In this document: one piece after another, positions 52,234 through 63,396 of the stretch
Position numbering within the stretch: the stretch's first letter is position 1
Layout of the letters: every line of letters starts with the position of its first letter
Assembly: GCF_041260665.1 (NCBI RefSeq)
Contig: NZ_JBGCCT010000001.1
Location: 372,001 to 436,000, forward strand
Source of the DNA: Catenulispora sp. GP43
GTDB lineage: Bacteria > Actinomycetota > Actinomycetes > Streptomycetales > Catenulisporaceae
Direction of reading: 5' to 3'
DNA length: 64,000 nucleotides
Position numbers and translations under genes: made by a program
Notes under the pieces: model-generated
The model's database searches: none
What the model saw: only the letters and a program-made list of their open reading frames with translations
What the model was told of the DNA's origin: nothing

Positions 52234-52277
52234 GTTCGCCTGATGTTCGGCTGATGTTCACCACCCATTCATGTTCT
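52234..52277. promoter_or_regulatory. PHO-box-like array of four 11-nt repeats
   Basis: Units GTTCGCCTGAT, GTTCGGCTGAT, GTTCACCACCC and ATTCATGTTCT follow each other with exact 11-nt spacing. Streptomyces PhoP binds direct repeat units of 11 nt with a GTTCA core, so this is a good candidate PhoP site. It lies 16 bp before the PAP2 start codon; the units read on the strand opposite to the gene. Confidence 0.5.
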
Positions 52278-52287
52278 TTGGGCGGGA

Positions 52288-52316
52288 GAGATCTCGGGCG
52301 GGGGAGATCTCGGGCG
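52288..52316. repeat. Two direct copies of GAGATCTCGGGCG
   Basis: The 13-bp unit, which begins with the palindrome GAGATCTC, occurs twice with a 16-bp period, between the PHO-box-like array and the end of the TetR gene. Possible paired operator; otherwise unexplained. Confidence 0.45.
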
Positions 52317-52406
52317 CGAGGGATCGCTGGGTAGCGAGGCCGGGCGCGCGCCGGAGCATGGAGGGCGGGCGCGCCGGGCCAGGCGGGCGAGATCGGGAGC
52401 GCGGGA

Positions 52407-52985
52407 TCAGGCGTCCGGCGTGCGCAGGCCTCGCAGCACCACATCGAGCAGCAGGTACGGGTTCACCGGGGGGATGTCGGTGTCGACCGGCTTCTCGGCG
52501 CGGCGTTCGACGGCCGTGACGATGCCCGAGCACAGTGACATCACGTCGTAGAAGGTGACGTCGGGGCGGAAGGCGCCGGTGCGTTGGCCGCGCTTCAGCA
52601 GTTCGGTGCCAGCGTCCATCATCTCTTTGCACGTGCGGCCCAGGGCGGTGCTCTGGTCGTGGATGGCCTCTTTCACCGCCAGGGACAGGCCGCGGTAGAT
52701 CGCCATGTGCTCGATCAGCAGAGTCAGCCACTCGGTGAGCGCGGCGTCGGCGTCCTCGCGGCGTTCGGCCAGGACCAGTGCGCACTCGGCGAGTTTCAGG
52801 TAGCGCTCGGCCAGGACCGCGGCGATGAGGTCCTCGCGCCGGGGGAACCGGCGGTAGAGGGTTCCGATCCCGACGCCTGCCTGGCGGGCGATGTCCTCCA
52901 GGGATGTCTCGATCCCGTTGTTCGCGAACGCCGACTGGGCGACCTCGACGAGGCGCTCGCGGTTGCGGAGCGCGTCTGCCCTCAC
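52407..52985 (-). CDS. TetR-family repressor
   Basis: 192 residues. N-terminal HTH: RERLVEVAQSAFANNGIETSLEDIARQAGVGIGTLYRRFPRREDLI, standard for TetR (quoted motifs: IARQAGVGIGTLYRRF). The C-terminal domain is helical and of the type common for repressors of efflux pumps. It starts with GTG and is divergent from an MFS exporter gene; a perfect GCTAAC-N4-GTTAGC palindrome lies between them. Ligand unknown. Confidence 0.9.
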   Translation of the reverse strand: MRADALRNRERLVEVAQSAFANNGIETSLEDIARQAGVGIGTLYRRFPRREDLIAAVLAERYLKLAECALVLAERREDADAALTEWLTLLIEHMAIYRGLSLAVKEAIHDQSTALGRTCKEMMDAGTELLKRGQRTGAFRPDVTFYDVMSLCSGIVTAVERRAEKPVDTDIPPVNPYLLLDVVLRGLRTPDA

Positions 52986-53069
52986 GGTGTCTATCCCTTC
53001 ACCTGTGTCGAGCAGGGCTTCCCCGGGCCCTGCGAATTTGAGTTGCCGCCGTGTGGACCGGCGCTCTAC

Positions 53070-53085
53070 GCTAACCGGAGTTAGC
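53070..53085. promoter_or_regulatory. TetR operator GCTAAC-CGGA-GTTAGC
   Basis: Perfect 6-bp inverted repeat around CGGA, between the TetR and MFS genes and 37 bp before the MFS start codon. A TTGCCG/TACGCT promoter-like pair with 18-bp spacer towards the exporter overlaps it. Binding by the neighbouring repressor is inference. Confidence 0.55.
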
Positions 53086-53121
53086 CTCCGCTTAAATGCT
53101 CGCCGTCAGGTGAAGGACACC

Positions 53122-54585
53122 ATGTCTACTGCGTCCATATCCACAACGCCTTCCACTGGGAAAGTTGTTCCTAAGCGCGAGCCCAAGCCGGGGCTCATTC
53201 TTGCGACCATCGTGACCTGCCAGCTGATGCTGGTCCTCGACGCGACCATCGTCAACATAGCCCTGCCGAAGATCCAGACTTCGTTGAAGTTCACGGATGC
53301 GAACCTTTCGTGGGTCTTGAACGCTTACACGCTGGCCTTCGGTGGTCTGCTTCTGCTCGGGGGGCGTGCCGGGGACATCCTGGGGCGGCGGCGGATGTTC
53401 GTCTCCGGGGTCATCCTCTTCACGGTCGCGTCCTTCATCGGCGGTCTCGCGGTCGACTCCACCATGCTGCTGGCCTCGCGGGCGTTGCAGGGTGTGGGTG
53501 CGGCGATGGCCGGGCCGAGCATGCTGGCGCTGATCATCACCACCTTCCCCGAGGGTGCGCCCCGGGTGAAGGCCATGAGCCTTTTCACCGCGGTGTCCAG
53601 TGCCGGCGGGTCGGTCGGCCTGCTGCTGGGCGGGATGCTGACCACGTGGGGCTCGTGGCGTCTGGTCATGTACATCAACGTGCCGATCGGTGCGGTGGCG
53701 GCGATCGCCGCGGCCCGGCTGCTGAACGAGTCGCCGCGGGTGCAGGGCAAGTTCGACATCCCCGGTGCGATCACGTCGGTCACCGGTATGGGCAGCCTGG
53801 TCTACGCCTTCATCAACGCCTCCGAGCACGGGTGGAGCAACGGGGTGACCATCGGCGCGTTCGTCGCGGCGGTGGTGCTGCTGGGCTCGTTCGTGGCGAT
53901 CGAGTCGCGGGTGGACTTCCCGGTGTTCCCCCTGCGGCTGCTGAGGGACAGCACCAGGGCCCGTAGTTACGGCTCCTATGTGCTGCTGGTCGGGGCGATG
54001 TTCTCCATGTTCTTCTTCATGCCCCAGTTCATGCAGGAGGTGCTGCGGTACTCGCCGATGCGGGCGGGGCTGGCGTTCCTGCCGCTGACCGCGACGCTGT
54101 TCACGGTCTCGCGCTTCATCCCCAAGCTGCTGCCCCGCTTCGGGCCGCGGCCGCTGATCGCGCTCGGCACGGCGCTGATCGCAGGGGCGCTGTTCTGGCT
54201 GTCGCAGATCTCGGTGCACACCGGCTTCGTCACCGGGCTGCTGGTGCCGTTCCTGATGTTCGGCCTCGGCGGCGGTATCGCGTTCAGCCCGATCGCGCTG
54301 AACATCATGAACGGTCTGGCGCCGCGGGACTCCGGGGCCGGGTCCGGCCTGATGCAGGCGTGTCAGCAGATCGGCGGTGCGCTGGGGATCGCGGTGCTGG
54401 TGACCATCTTCACCTCGTCGATGAAGAGCAGCCACAACCCGAACCCGGCGGTGAACTTCACGCACGGGCTGGGGACCGGTCTGACGGTCGGGTCGGGGAT
54501 CGCGCTGGCGGTGTGCCTGATCTCGCTGACGCTGAAGCCGAAGCCCGCGGCGGCGGCCTCGGGGCCCGCGCCGGTTCTGGAGTAG
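53122..54585 (+). CDS. MFS drug-efflux transporter, DHA2 (14-TMS) family
   Basis: 487 residues, about 14 membrane segments. Motifs: LDATIVNIALPKIQ in the first helix (typical of DHA2), GRAGDILGRRRMF between helices 2 and 3, and motif C-like GSVGLLLGGMLTTWGSWR. AAGGA ribosome site 5 nt before the ATG; the longer upstream frame crosses the operator and is not used. Regulated most likely by the divergent TetR protein. The substrate is unknown. Confidence 0.9.
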   Translation: MSTASISTTPSTGKVVPKREPKPGLILATIVTCQLMLVLDATIVNIALPKIQTSLKFTDANLSWVLNAYTLAFGGLLLLGGRAGDILGRRRMFVSGVILFTVASFIGGLAVDSTMLLASRALQGVGAAMAGPSMLALIITTFPEGAPRVKAMSLFTAVSSAGGSVGLLLGGMLTTWGSWRLVMYINVPIGAVAAIAAARLLNESPRVQGKFDIPGAITSVTGMGSLVYAFINASEHGWSNGVTIGAFVAAVVLLGSFVAIESRVDFPVFPLRLLRDSTRARSYGSYVLLVGAMFSMFFFMPQFMQEVLRYSPMRAGLAFLPLTATLFTVSRFIPKLLPRFGPRPLIALGTALIAGALFWLSQISVHTGFVTGLLVPFLMFGLGGGIAFSPIALNIMNGLAPRDSGAGSGLMQACQQIGGALGIAVLVTIFTSSMKSSHNPNPAVNFTHGLGTGLTVGSGIALAVCLISLTLKPKPAAAASGPAPVLE

Positions 54586-54611
54586 AGCGAGTAAAGCGAA
54601 TAGAACTCTGT

Positions 54612-54646
54612 AGCGGCGGCTTCCAGCTCTCCTGCTGGGGGCCGCT
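54612..54646. terminator. Possible bidirectional terminator
   Basis: AGCGGC/GCCGCT outer and CCAGC/GCTGG inner stems with an internal loop, in the 75-bp gap between convergent MFS and RNA-ligase genes. Confidence 0.4.
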
Positions 54647-54660
54647 GCCGCGTTCCCCCG

Positions 54661-55254
54661 CTAGCCTCCGTAGGGGAAGACCCGCCGTACCCGCCACACG
54701 CCGTCGTCACCGTGCAGGTACAGGGCGAATCCGGTGATCGGGAAGCGGGCCTCGTAGCCCGCGAGCGTGTGTTCGGCCCGGCTCAGCGCCTCTTCGGGCA
54801 GTTCGTGGGCGACGGTCACGTGCGGGTGGTAGGGGAACCGGGCCTCGCCGGCGAGTATGCCGGAGCGCACCAGGGCCTCGGTGGCCGCGCACTCCTCGGC
54901 GCCCTCGGCCACGCGGACGAAGGTCACCGGCGAGATCGGGCGGAAGGTGCCGGTGCCGGCCAGCAGCATCGAGAACGGCCGGCCCGAGGCCGCGGCCTTG
55001 GCCAGGTGGTCCTCGATGCCCGGCAGGTCATCGCGGTCGACCTCGCTGGGCGGGAGCAGCGTCACGTGGGTCGGGATGGCCAGGGCCATCGGGTCGTGGA
55101 AGGACTCGCGCCACTTCTGCAGCTCGGTGCCGTACGGCTCCGGGATCGGCACCGCGACGCCGATGGTCACGGTGTCCGCGTCCCGGCCCCCGGCCGCGAA
55201 GGGGTTCGTCCCGGCGAAGGTCGCCGCGAGCGGATCGGATACGCCGCCGCCCAC
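54661..55254 (-). CDS. 2'-5' RNA ligase family protein (2H phosphoesterase)
   Basis: About 197 residues. Two HxT/HxS-type motifs of the 2H fold are visible: THVTLLPP and HPHVTVAH. Family members open or form 2',5' or cyclic phosphodiesters in RNA or nucleotides. The GTG start lies 2 nt behind the trpS stop codon, so the two genes are translated together; this coupling to a tRNA synthetase could point to RNA metabolism. Confidence 0.85.
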   Translation of the reverse strand: MGGGVSDPLAATFAGTNPFAAGGRDADTVTIGVAVPIPEPYGTELQKWRESFHDPMALAIPTHVTLLPPSEVDRDDLPGIEDHLAKAAASGRPFSMLLAGTGTFRPISPVTFVRVAEGAEECAATEALVRSGILAGEARFPYHPHVTVAHELPEEALSRAEHTLAGYEARFPITGFALYLHGDDGVWRVRRVFPYGG

Positions 55255-55256
55255 AG

Positions 55257-57804
<2,548 letters not shown>

Positions 57805-57957
57805 TCCGCTGATTGTAGGCAGCCCTTCGCTCGGCGCGTTGGGACGCCAGAGACGCAATGAAACGCCTGTGACGGACCGATCTTCGCAACGTTTGTGCGA
57901 CGACACGCAACGAAGCCTGCTTGAGCAGGGAAAACACCCTACTTAAGCTCAGGATGC

Positions 57958-58800
57958 ATGATCCCCGAAGCACCCCTCGTGCCCTCGGCGGCACAGCGCG
58001 TGGCGATCCCGCGCAGGTACCTCATGTGCCCGCCCGACCACTTCGCGGTCACCTACTCGATCAACCCGTGGATGGACCCGGACGAACCGGTCGACGCCTC
58101 GCTGGCCGCGCGCCAGTGGGAGGCCCTGCGTGACACGTACATGGATCTGGGCCACCAGGTCGAGACCATCAAACCGATCGAGGGCCTGCCGGACATGGTG
58201 TTCGCGGCCAACGGCGCGACCGTGGTGGGCGGCAAGGTGCTGGGCGCCTCGTTCCGGAACGAGGAGCGCAGGGCCGAGGGCCCGGCGTACATGGAGTGGT
58301 TCCGCAAGAACGCTTTCGCGGAGGTCCACGACCCGCAGTTCATCAACGAGGGCGAGGGCGACTTCCTGTATGCCGGGGACTGGATCCTGGCCGGCCACGG
58401 CTTCCGGTCCGACCCGAACTCGCACCTGGAGGCGCAGGAGTTCTTCGGGATGCCGGTGATCGGGCTGCGGCTGGTCGACCCGCGCTACTACCACCTGGAC
58501 ACGGCGCTGGCGGTCTTGGACGCCCACACCATCGCCTACTACCCGGAGGCGTTCTCGCCGGGTTCGCAGGCGGTGCTGCGCACGCTGTACCCGGAGGCGG
58601 TCGTCGCCACCGCCGAGGACGCCGCGGTCTTCGGGCTGAACGCGGTCTCCGACGGTCTTCATGTGCTGCTGCCGCAGGCCGCCACGGGCCTGGCGGCCCG
58701 GCTGGCCGAGCGCGGCTATGAGCCGATCGGCGTCGACCTGTCCGAACTGCTGAAGGCGGGTGGCTCTGTGAAGTGCTGCACGCTGGAGCTCCGGAGCTGA
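57958..58800 (+). CDS. ddaH: Dimethylarginine dimethylaminohydrolase
   Basis: 280 residues, guanidine-modifying enzyme fold. Predicted to hydrolyse methylated arginine (or a related guanidine) to citrulline. Motifs: PDMVFAANGA, EGEGDF, catalytic His179 in YYHLDTAL, and the nucleophile among Cys273/Cys274 in VKCCTLE near the C-terminus. It is followed 14 bp later by rocD, a pairing seen in other actinomycetes, which suggests an arginine/ornithine degradation unit. Substrate choice within the family is not certain. Confidence 0.88.
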   Translation: MIPEAPLVPSAAQRVAIPRRYLMCPPDHFAVTYSINPWMDPDEPVDASLAARQWEALRDTYMDLGHQVETIKPIEGLPDMVFAANGATVVGGKVLGASFRNEERRAEGPAYMEWFRKNAFAEVHDPQFINEGEGDFLYAGDWILAGHGFRSDPNSHLEAQEFFGMPVIGLRLVDPRYYHLDTALAVLDAHTIAYYPEAFSPGSQAVLRTLYPEAVVATAEDAAVFGLNAVSDGLHVLLPQAATGLAARLAERGYEPIGVDLSELLKAGGSVKCCTLELRS

Positions 58801-58814
58801 GAGGAGTCTGACCC

Positions 58815-60146
58815 GTGACCACCATCTCCGACACCGCCTCGAACGCGGACGCCAACGCCAACACCAACACCAACACCAACACCAACCATGGCACCGAGCC
58901 CTGGGCCTTCAAGGCCCAGGCCGGCGCCGGCCCGCAGAACCCGCCTTCGGCGCGCGCCGAGGCGCTGATCGCCCAGTCCGACGCGCACACCGCGCACAAC
59001 TACCACCCGCTGCCGGTGGTGATCGCTGAGGCGGACGGCGCCTGGGTGACCGATGTGGACGGCAACCGCTATCTGGACATGTTGGCGGGGTACTCGGCGC
59101 TGAACTTCGGGCACCGCAATCCGGTGCTGCTGGCGGCGGCGCGCGAGCAGCTGAACCGGGTGACGCTGACCTCGCGGGCGTTCCACCACGACCAGTTCGG
59201 GCCGTTCGTCGAGGAGCTGGCCGAGTTGTGCGGCAAGCAGGCGGCGCTGCCGATGAACTCCGGGGCCGAGGCCGTGGAGACCGCGCTGAAGACCGCCCGC
59301 AAGTGGGGGTACCAGGTCAAGGGCGTCCCGGAGGACCGCGCGCAGATCATCACCTGCGAGGGCAACTTCCACGGCCGGACGCTGTCGATCGTGTCGTTCT
59401 CCACCGATCCCGACGCGCGCCACGGGTTCGGGCCGTTCACCCCGGGGTTCGTCTCGGTGCCCTACGGCGACGCGGCGGCGATCGAGGCGGCGATCACCGA
59501 TGACACGGTGGCGATCCTGCTGGAGCCGATCCAGGGCGAGGCCGGGGTCCTGGTGCCGCCGCAGGGGTATCTGGCGGCGGTGCGGGAGATCTGCACGCGG
59601 CGCGGCATCCTGATGATGGCCGACGAGATCCAGTCCGGGCTGGGGCGGACCGGGTACACGTTCGCGTGCGACTACGAGGACGTGGTTCCCGACGTCTACA
59701 TCCTGGGCAAGGCGCTGGGCGGCGGGATCCTGCCGGTGTCGGCGGTGGTCGCCGACCGGGACGTGCTCGGCGTGTTCGCCCCCGGTGAGCACGGCTCGAC
59801 GTTCGGCGGGAACCCGCTGGCGTGCGCGGTGGGCCGGGCGGTGGTGGGCCTGCTGGCCACCGGCGAGTACCAGTCGCGCGCACGGACGCTGGGCGCGCAC
59901 CTGCACCAGGCGCTGGCCAAGCTGCCGGAGGAGATGGTGCGCGAGGTCCGCGGGCGCGGTCTGTGGGCCGGCGTGGACATCGACCCCGGGTTCGGCACCG
60001 GCCGGGAGATCTCCGAGCGGCTGATGGCGCGCGGGGTGCTGGCCAAGGACACGCACGGGTCGACCATCCGCATGGCGCCGCCGCTCGTGGTGACGGCGGA
60101 GGACCTGGACTGGGCGGTGCTGCAACTACAGAGCGCTCTGGGTTGA
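58815..60146 (+). CDS. rocD: Ornithine--oxo-acid aminotransferase
   Basis: 443 residues, class III PLP aminotransferase making glutamate-5-semialdehyde from ornithine. Motifs: MNSGAEAVETALKTARKWGY, GNFHGRTL, EPIQGEAGV, DEIQSGLGRTG, and the PLP lysine in YILGKALGGG. GTG start with GAGGAG upstream overlapping the ddaH end, so the genes are cotranscribed. The N-terminus carries an odd Asn-Thr repeat encoded by a 6-bp DNA repeat. Confidence 0.92.
   Translation: MTTISDTASNADANANTNTNTNTNHGTEPWAFKAQAGAGPQNPPSARAEALIAQSDAHTAHNYHPLPVVIAEADGAWVTDVDGNRYLDMLAGYSALNFGHRNPVLLAAAREQLNRVTLTSRAFHHDQFGPFVEELAELCGKQAALPMNSGAEAVETALKTARKWGYQVKGVPEDRAQIITCEGNFHGRTLSIVSFSTDPDARHGFGPFTPGFVSVPYGDAAAIEAAITDDTVAILLEPIQGEAGVLVPPQGYLAAVREICTRRGILMMADEIQSGLGRTGYTFACDYEDVVPDVYILGKALGGGILPVSAVVADRDVLGVFAPGEHGSTFGGNPLACAVGRAVVGLLATGEYQSRARTLGAHLHQALAKLPEEMVREVRGRGLWAGVDIDPGFGTGREISERLMARGVLAKDTHGSTIRMAPPLVVTAEDLDWAVLQLQSALG
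58859..58886 (+). repeat. CAACAC hexanucleotide repeat in rocD
   Basis: About 4.7 copies of a 6-bp unit encode alternating Asn-Thr residues in the disordered N-terminus of RocD. The unit keeps the frame, so copy-number change would alter only tail length. Confidence 0.75.
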
Positions 60147-60166
60147 TACTGTCTGTCGGTCGCGAC

Positions 60167-60191
60167 GGACCCGGCCTCGGCGGCCGGGTCC
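60167..60191 (+). terminator. Terminator of ddaH-rocD
   Basis: Ten-bp stem GGACCCGGCC / GGCCGGGTCC with a TCGGC loop, 21 bp after the rocD stop codon. Confidence 0.75.
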
Positions 60192-60353
60192 GTGCGGCGC
60201 GAGCGGCCGCGCTCGCGGCGGGGGTACGGCCCGCTGCGGGCGCGGCTTCCTTTCTTTAGACGCGCGGGGGCTGCTTTTGGTGTGCCTCGCCGGCGGGTTT
60301 TTTCGTTCTGCGCGATCGGCTCATAGACGGCGGCGGTCGTCTTCAATGAACTG

Positions 60354-61646
60354 ATGACGTCATCCCTTCGCCGTAATCGTCCGTTCCTGGTTTTGTGCGC
60401 GGATCAGATGGCCGGATCCGTGGGGAGGCAGATCACCGCGGTCGCTTTGCCGTTGACCGCTGTGGTGCGGCTGCACGCTGGGCCGTTCGGGGCTTCGGCG
60501 CTGATGGCGTTGAGCTTTCTGCCCGGGGCGGTGCTCAGTCCGTTCGTGGGGCTGGTCGTGGACCGGGCGCGGTTGCGGCGGCTGCTGGTCGTCGTGCTGA
60601 CGGTCGCGCAGGGGCTGCTGGTGGCGGCTGTGCCGGTGGCGGACGCCTCGGGGTGGCTTTCCTGGCCGCTGCTGTATGCGGTGGCTTTGGGGTCGGGGAC
60701 GTTCGCGACGAGTCTGACGGTCGCCCTGCAGGCCGCGCTGCCGCGCGCGGTCGGCGCGGATCAGCTACTCGACGCGAACGTCGGGCTGTCGGGGGCGCGG
60801 ACCGCCGGGCAGATCGGCGGGCCGGCGCTCGGCGGCTTGTTCGTGGCCTGGTTCGGGACGTCGCAGGCGCTGCTGGGCGACAGTGTGGCGTTCGGGGTGG
60901 AGGCCGTGCTGCTGTGTTTCCTGCCGGCCGCTTTGAACGTCGCCGGGGAGCGCGGGCTGGAGCGGGAGCCGTGGTTGCGGGGCGTGCGGGAGGGCCTGCG
61001 GGTGATCGCCGAGGACCAGGTCCTGCGGCGGCAGGTGACCGCGGCCGGGGCCTTGAACTTCGGCGGGGCGGTGACCGGCGGGTTCTTCGTGTTCTACGCC
61101 ACCGAGCAGCTGGGGCTGAGCAGTTGGCAGCTGGGGGTCACGTTCGCGGTGTTCGCGGCGGCCTCGGCGCTGGGCGTGGTGACGGCCAAGCGGGTGGCGG
61201 AGGGGTTCGGGTTGGCGGAGGCGGTGCGGTACTGCGCGGTCGGGGCGGCCGCGGCGCTGTTCCTGATGCCGGCGGCGGCGCTGGGGATGCCGTTCGAGAC
61301 GCTGATCGTCTACCAGCTCGCGTTCGGTCTGCTGGCCACGGTGTGGGCGATCGCCATGACCACCGCGCGGCAGCTCGCCGCGCCGCCGCACCTGCAGGGG
61401 CGGGTCGCGGCGTTCCAGCAGGCCGCGGTGACCGGGGCGATCCCGGCCGGGGCGCTGCTCGGCGGGTTCGCCGCGGGCCGGGTCGGGATCGTGCCTGTGC
61501 AGGTGGCGGGGGCGGCGGTGGCACTGGCGGGCGCGGGCACCCTGTGGCTGCCGAGGCGCGGTGAGCAGCGGGCCGGCGGGCGGTGGCGCGGGGTGGGGCG
61601 GCGGCCGGGCCCGGCGGTCCGGGGCCGACAGGCCGCCGACCGCTAA
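60354..61646 (+). CDS. MFS exporter (enterobactin-exporter/2A0121-like)
   Basis: 430 residues with about 12 membrane segments. Features: FLVLCADQMAGSVGRQITAVALPL in the first helix, VGLVVDRARLRRLLVV between helices 2 and 3, and LDANVGLSGARTAGQIGGPALGG in the middle. This is the pattern of single-component antiporters for macrolides or siderophores. The C-terminal tail is Arg/Gly-rich. The Lrp-type gene follows 9 bp downstream and is probably cotranscribed. Confidence 0.85.
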   Translation: MTSSLRRNRPFLVLCADQMAGSVGRQITAVALPLTAVVRLHAGPFGASALMALSFLPGAVLSPFVGLVVDRARLRRLLVVVLTVAQGLLVAAVPVADASGWLSWPLLYAVALGSGTFATSLTVALQAALPRAVGADQLLDANVGLSGARTAGQIGGPALGGLFVAWFGTSQALLGDSVAFGVEAVLLCFLPAALNVAGERGLEREPWLRGVREGLRVIAEDQVLRRQVTAAGALNFGGAVTGGFFVFYATEQLGLSSWQLGVTFAVFAAASALGVVTAKRVAEGFGLAEAVRYCAVGAAAALFLMPAAALGMPFETLIVYQLAFGLLATVWAIAMTTARQLAAPPHLQGRVAAFQQAAVTGAIPAGALLGGFAAGRVGIVPVQVAGAAVALAGAGTLWLPRRGEQRAGGRWRGVGRRPGPAVRGRQAADR

Positions 61647-61655
61647 TCTCAGGGT

Positions 61656-62096
61656 ATGGACAGCCTCGACCGCGTGATCATCGACGTGCTGCGGAAGGAC
61701 GCGCGCGCCTCGTTCGCTGATGTCGGGGCGGAAGTGGGGTTGTCGGCGTCGGCGGTGAAGCGCCGGGTGGACCGGCTGCGGGCCGACGGCGCGATCCGGG
61801 GGTTCTCGGTGATCGTCGACCAGACCGCGCTCGGGTGGACCACCGAGGCGTTCGTCGAGGTGTACTGCGGGGACCGGACGTCGCCGGACGTGATCCGGGA
61901 GTGCGTGTCGCGGCATCCGGAGGTGGTCGCGGCGTACACCATCACCGGGGACGCCGACGCGCTGCTGCACCTGGTGGCCGAGAACATGCGGCATCTGGAG
62001 GAGGCGCTGGAGCGGATCCGGCGGGAGCCGGAGATCCAGCGGACGCGGTCGGCGCTGGTGCTGACGCGGTTGTTGGCGCGCGATCCGATGCTGTGA
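61656..62096 (+). CDS. Lrp/AsnC-family regulator
   Basis: 146 residues. N-terminal HTH (LDRVIIDVLRKDARASFADV; SASAVKRRVDRLRADG) and C-terminal RAM effector domain (EAFVEVYCGD; VVAAYTITGDADALLHLVAE). Such proteins sense amino acids. It may regulate the upstream exporter or the nearby ddaH-rocD genes; in related genomes an Lrp gene often accompanies arginine/ornithine catabolism. Confidence 0.9.
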   Translation: MDSLDRVIIDVLRKDARASFADVGAEVGLSASAVKRRVDRLRADGAIRGFSVIVDQTALGWTTEAFVEVYCGDRTSPDVIRECVSRHPEVVAAYTITGDADALLHLVAENMRHLEEALERIRREPEIQRTRSALVLTRLLARDPML

Positions 62097-62103
62097 GACG
62101 GCG

Positions 62104-62141
62104 AACGGTCTGGCGCCCCCGCACTGGGGCACCAGACCGTT
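62104..62141. terminator. Bidirectional terminator
   Basis: AACGGTCTGG/CCAGACCGTT plus GCCCC/GGGGC, separated by a C-A mismatch, with a 6-nt loop. Between the convergent lrp-like and mdh genes. Confidence 0.82.
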
Positions 62142-62177
62142 GAACGTTTGATCAGGCTTCGGATCGTCGGATCGGAC

Positions 62178-63167
<990 letters not shown>

Positions 63168-63396
63168 CGCTTGTGGCTCCTGCGTTTATGTGAAGGTTCC
63201 TTATGGATGTGTTGCCAGCCCACAGGCTACTCCTGGAGTACCTGCGGGGTTTCCGTCTGGCGGGAGCGGCGCCTGTGAGAAACGAGACACGCCGGCGAAG
63301 CGCCCGAGGTCGTTCCGCGTCCGGCTCGTGACTGTCGGTACAGAGTGGAAGACTCGGGCATAACGGCGTGATGCACCTCACAACGGAAGGCCCCTC

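Noticed and set aside
60285-60310. T-run after a GC palindrome as a terminator
   Set aside because: CGCCGGCG has no loop-forming partner; the real hairpin for rocD lies further upstream.
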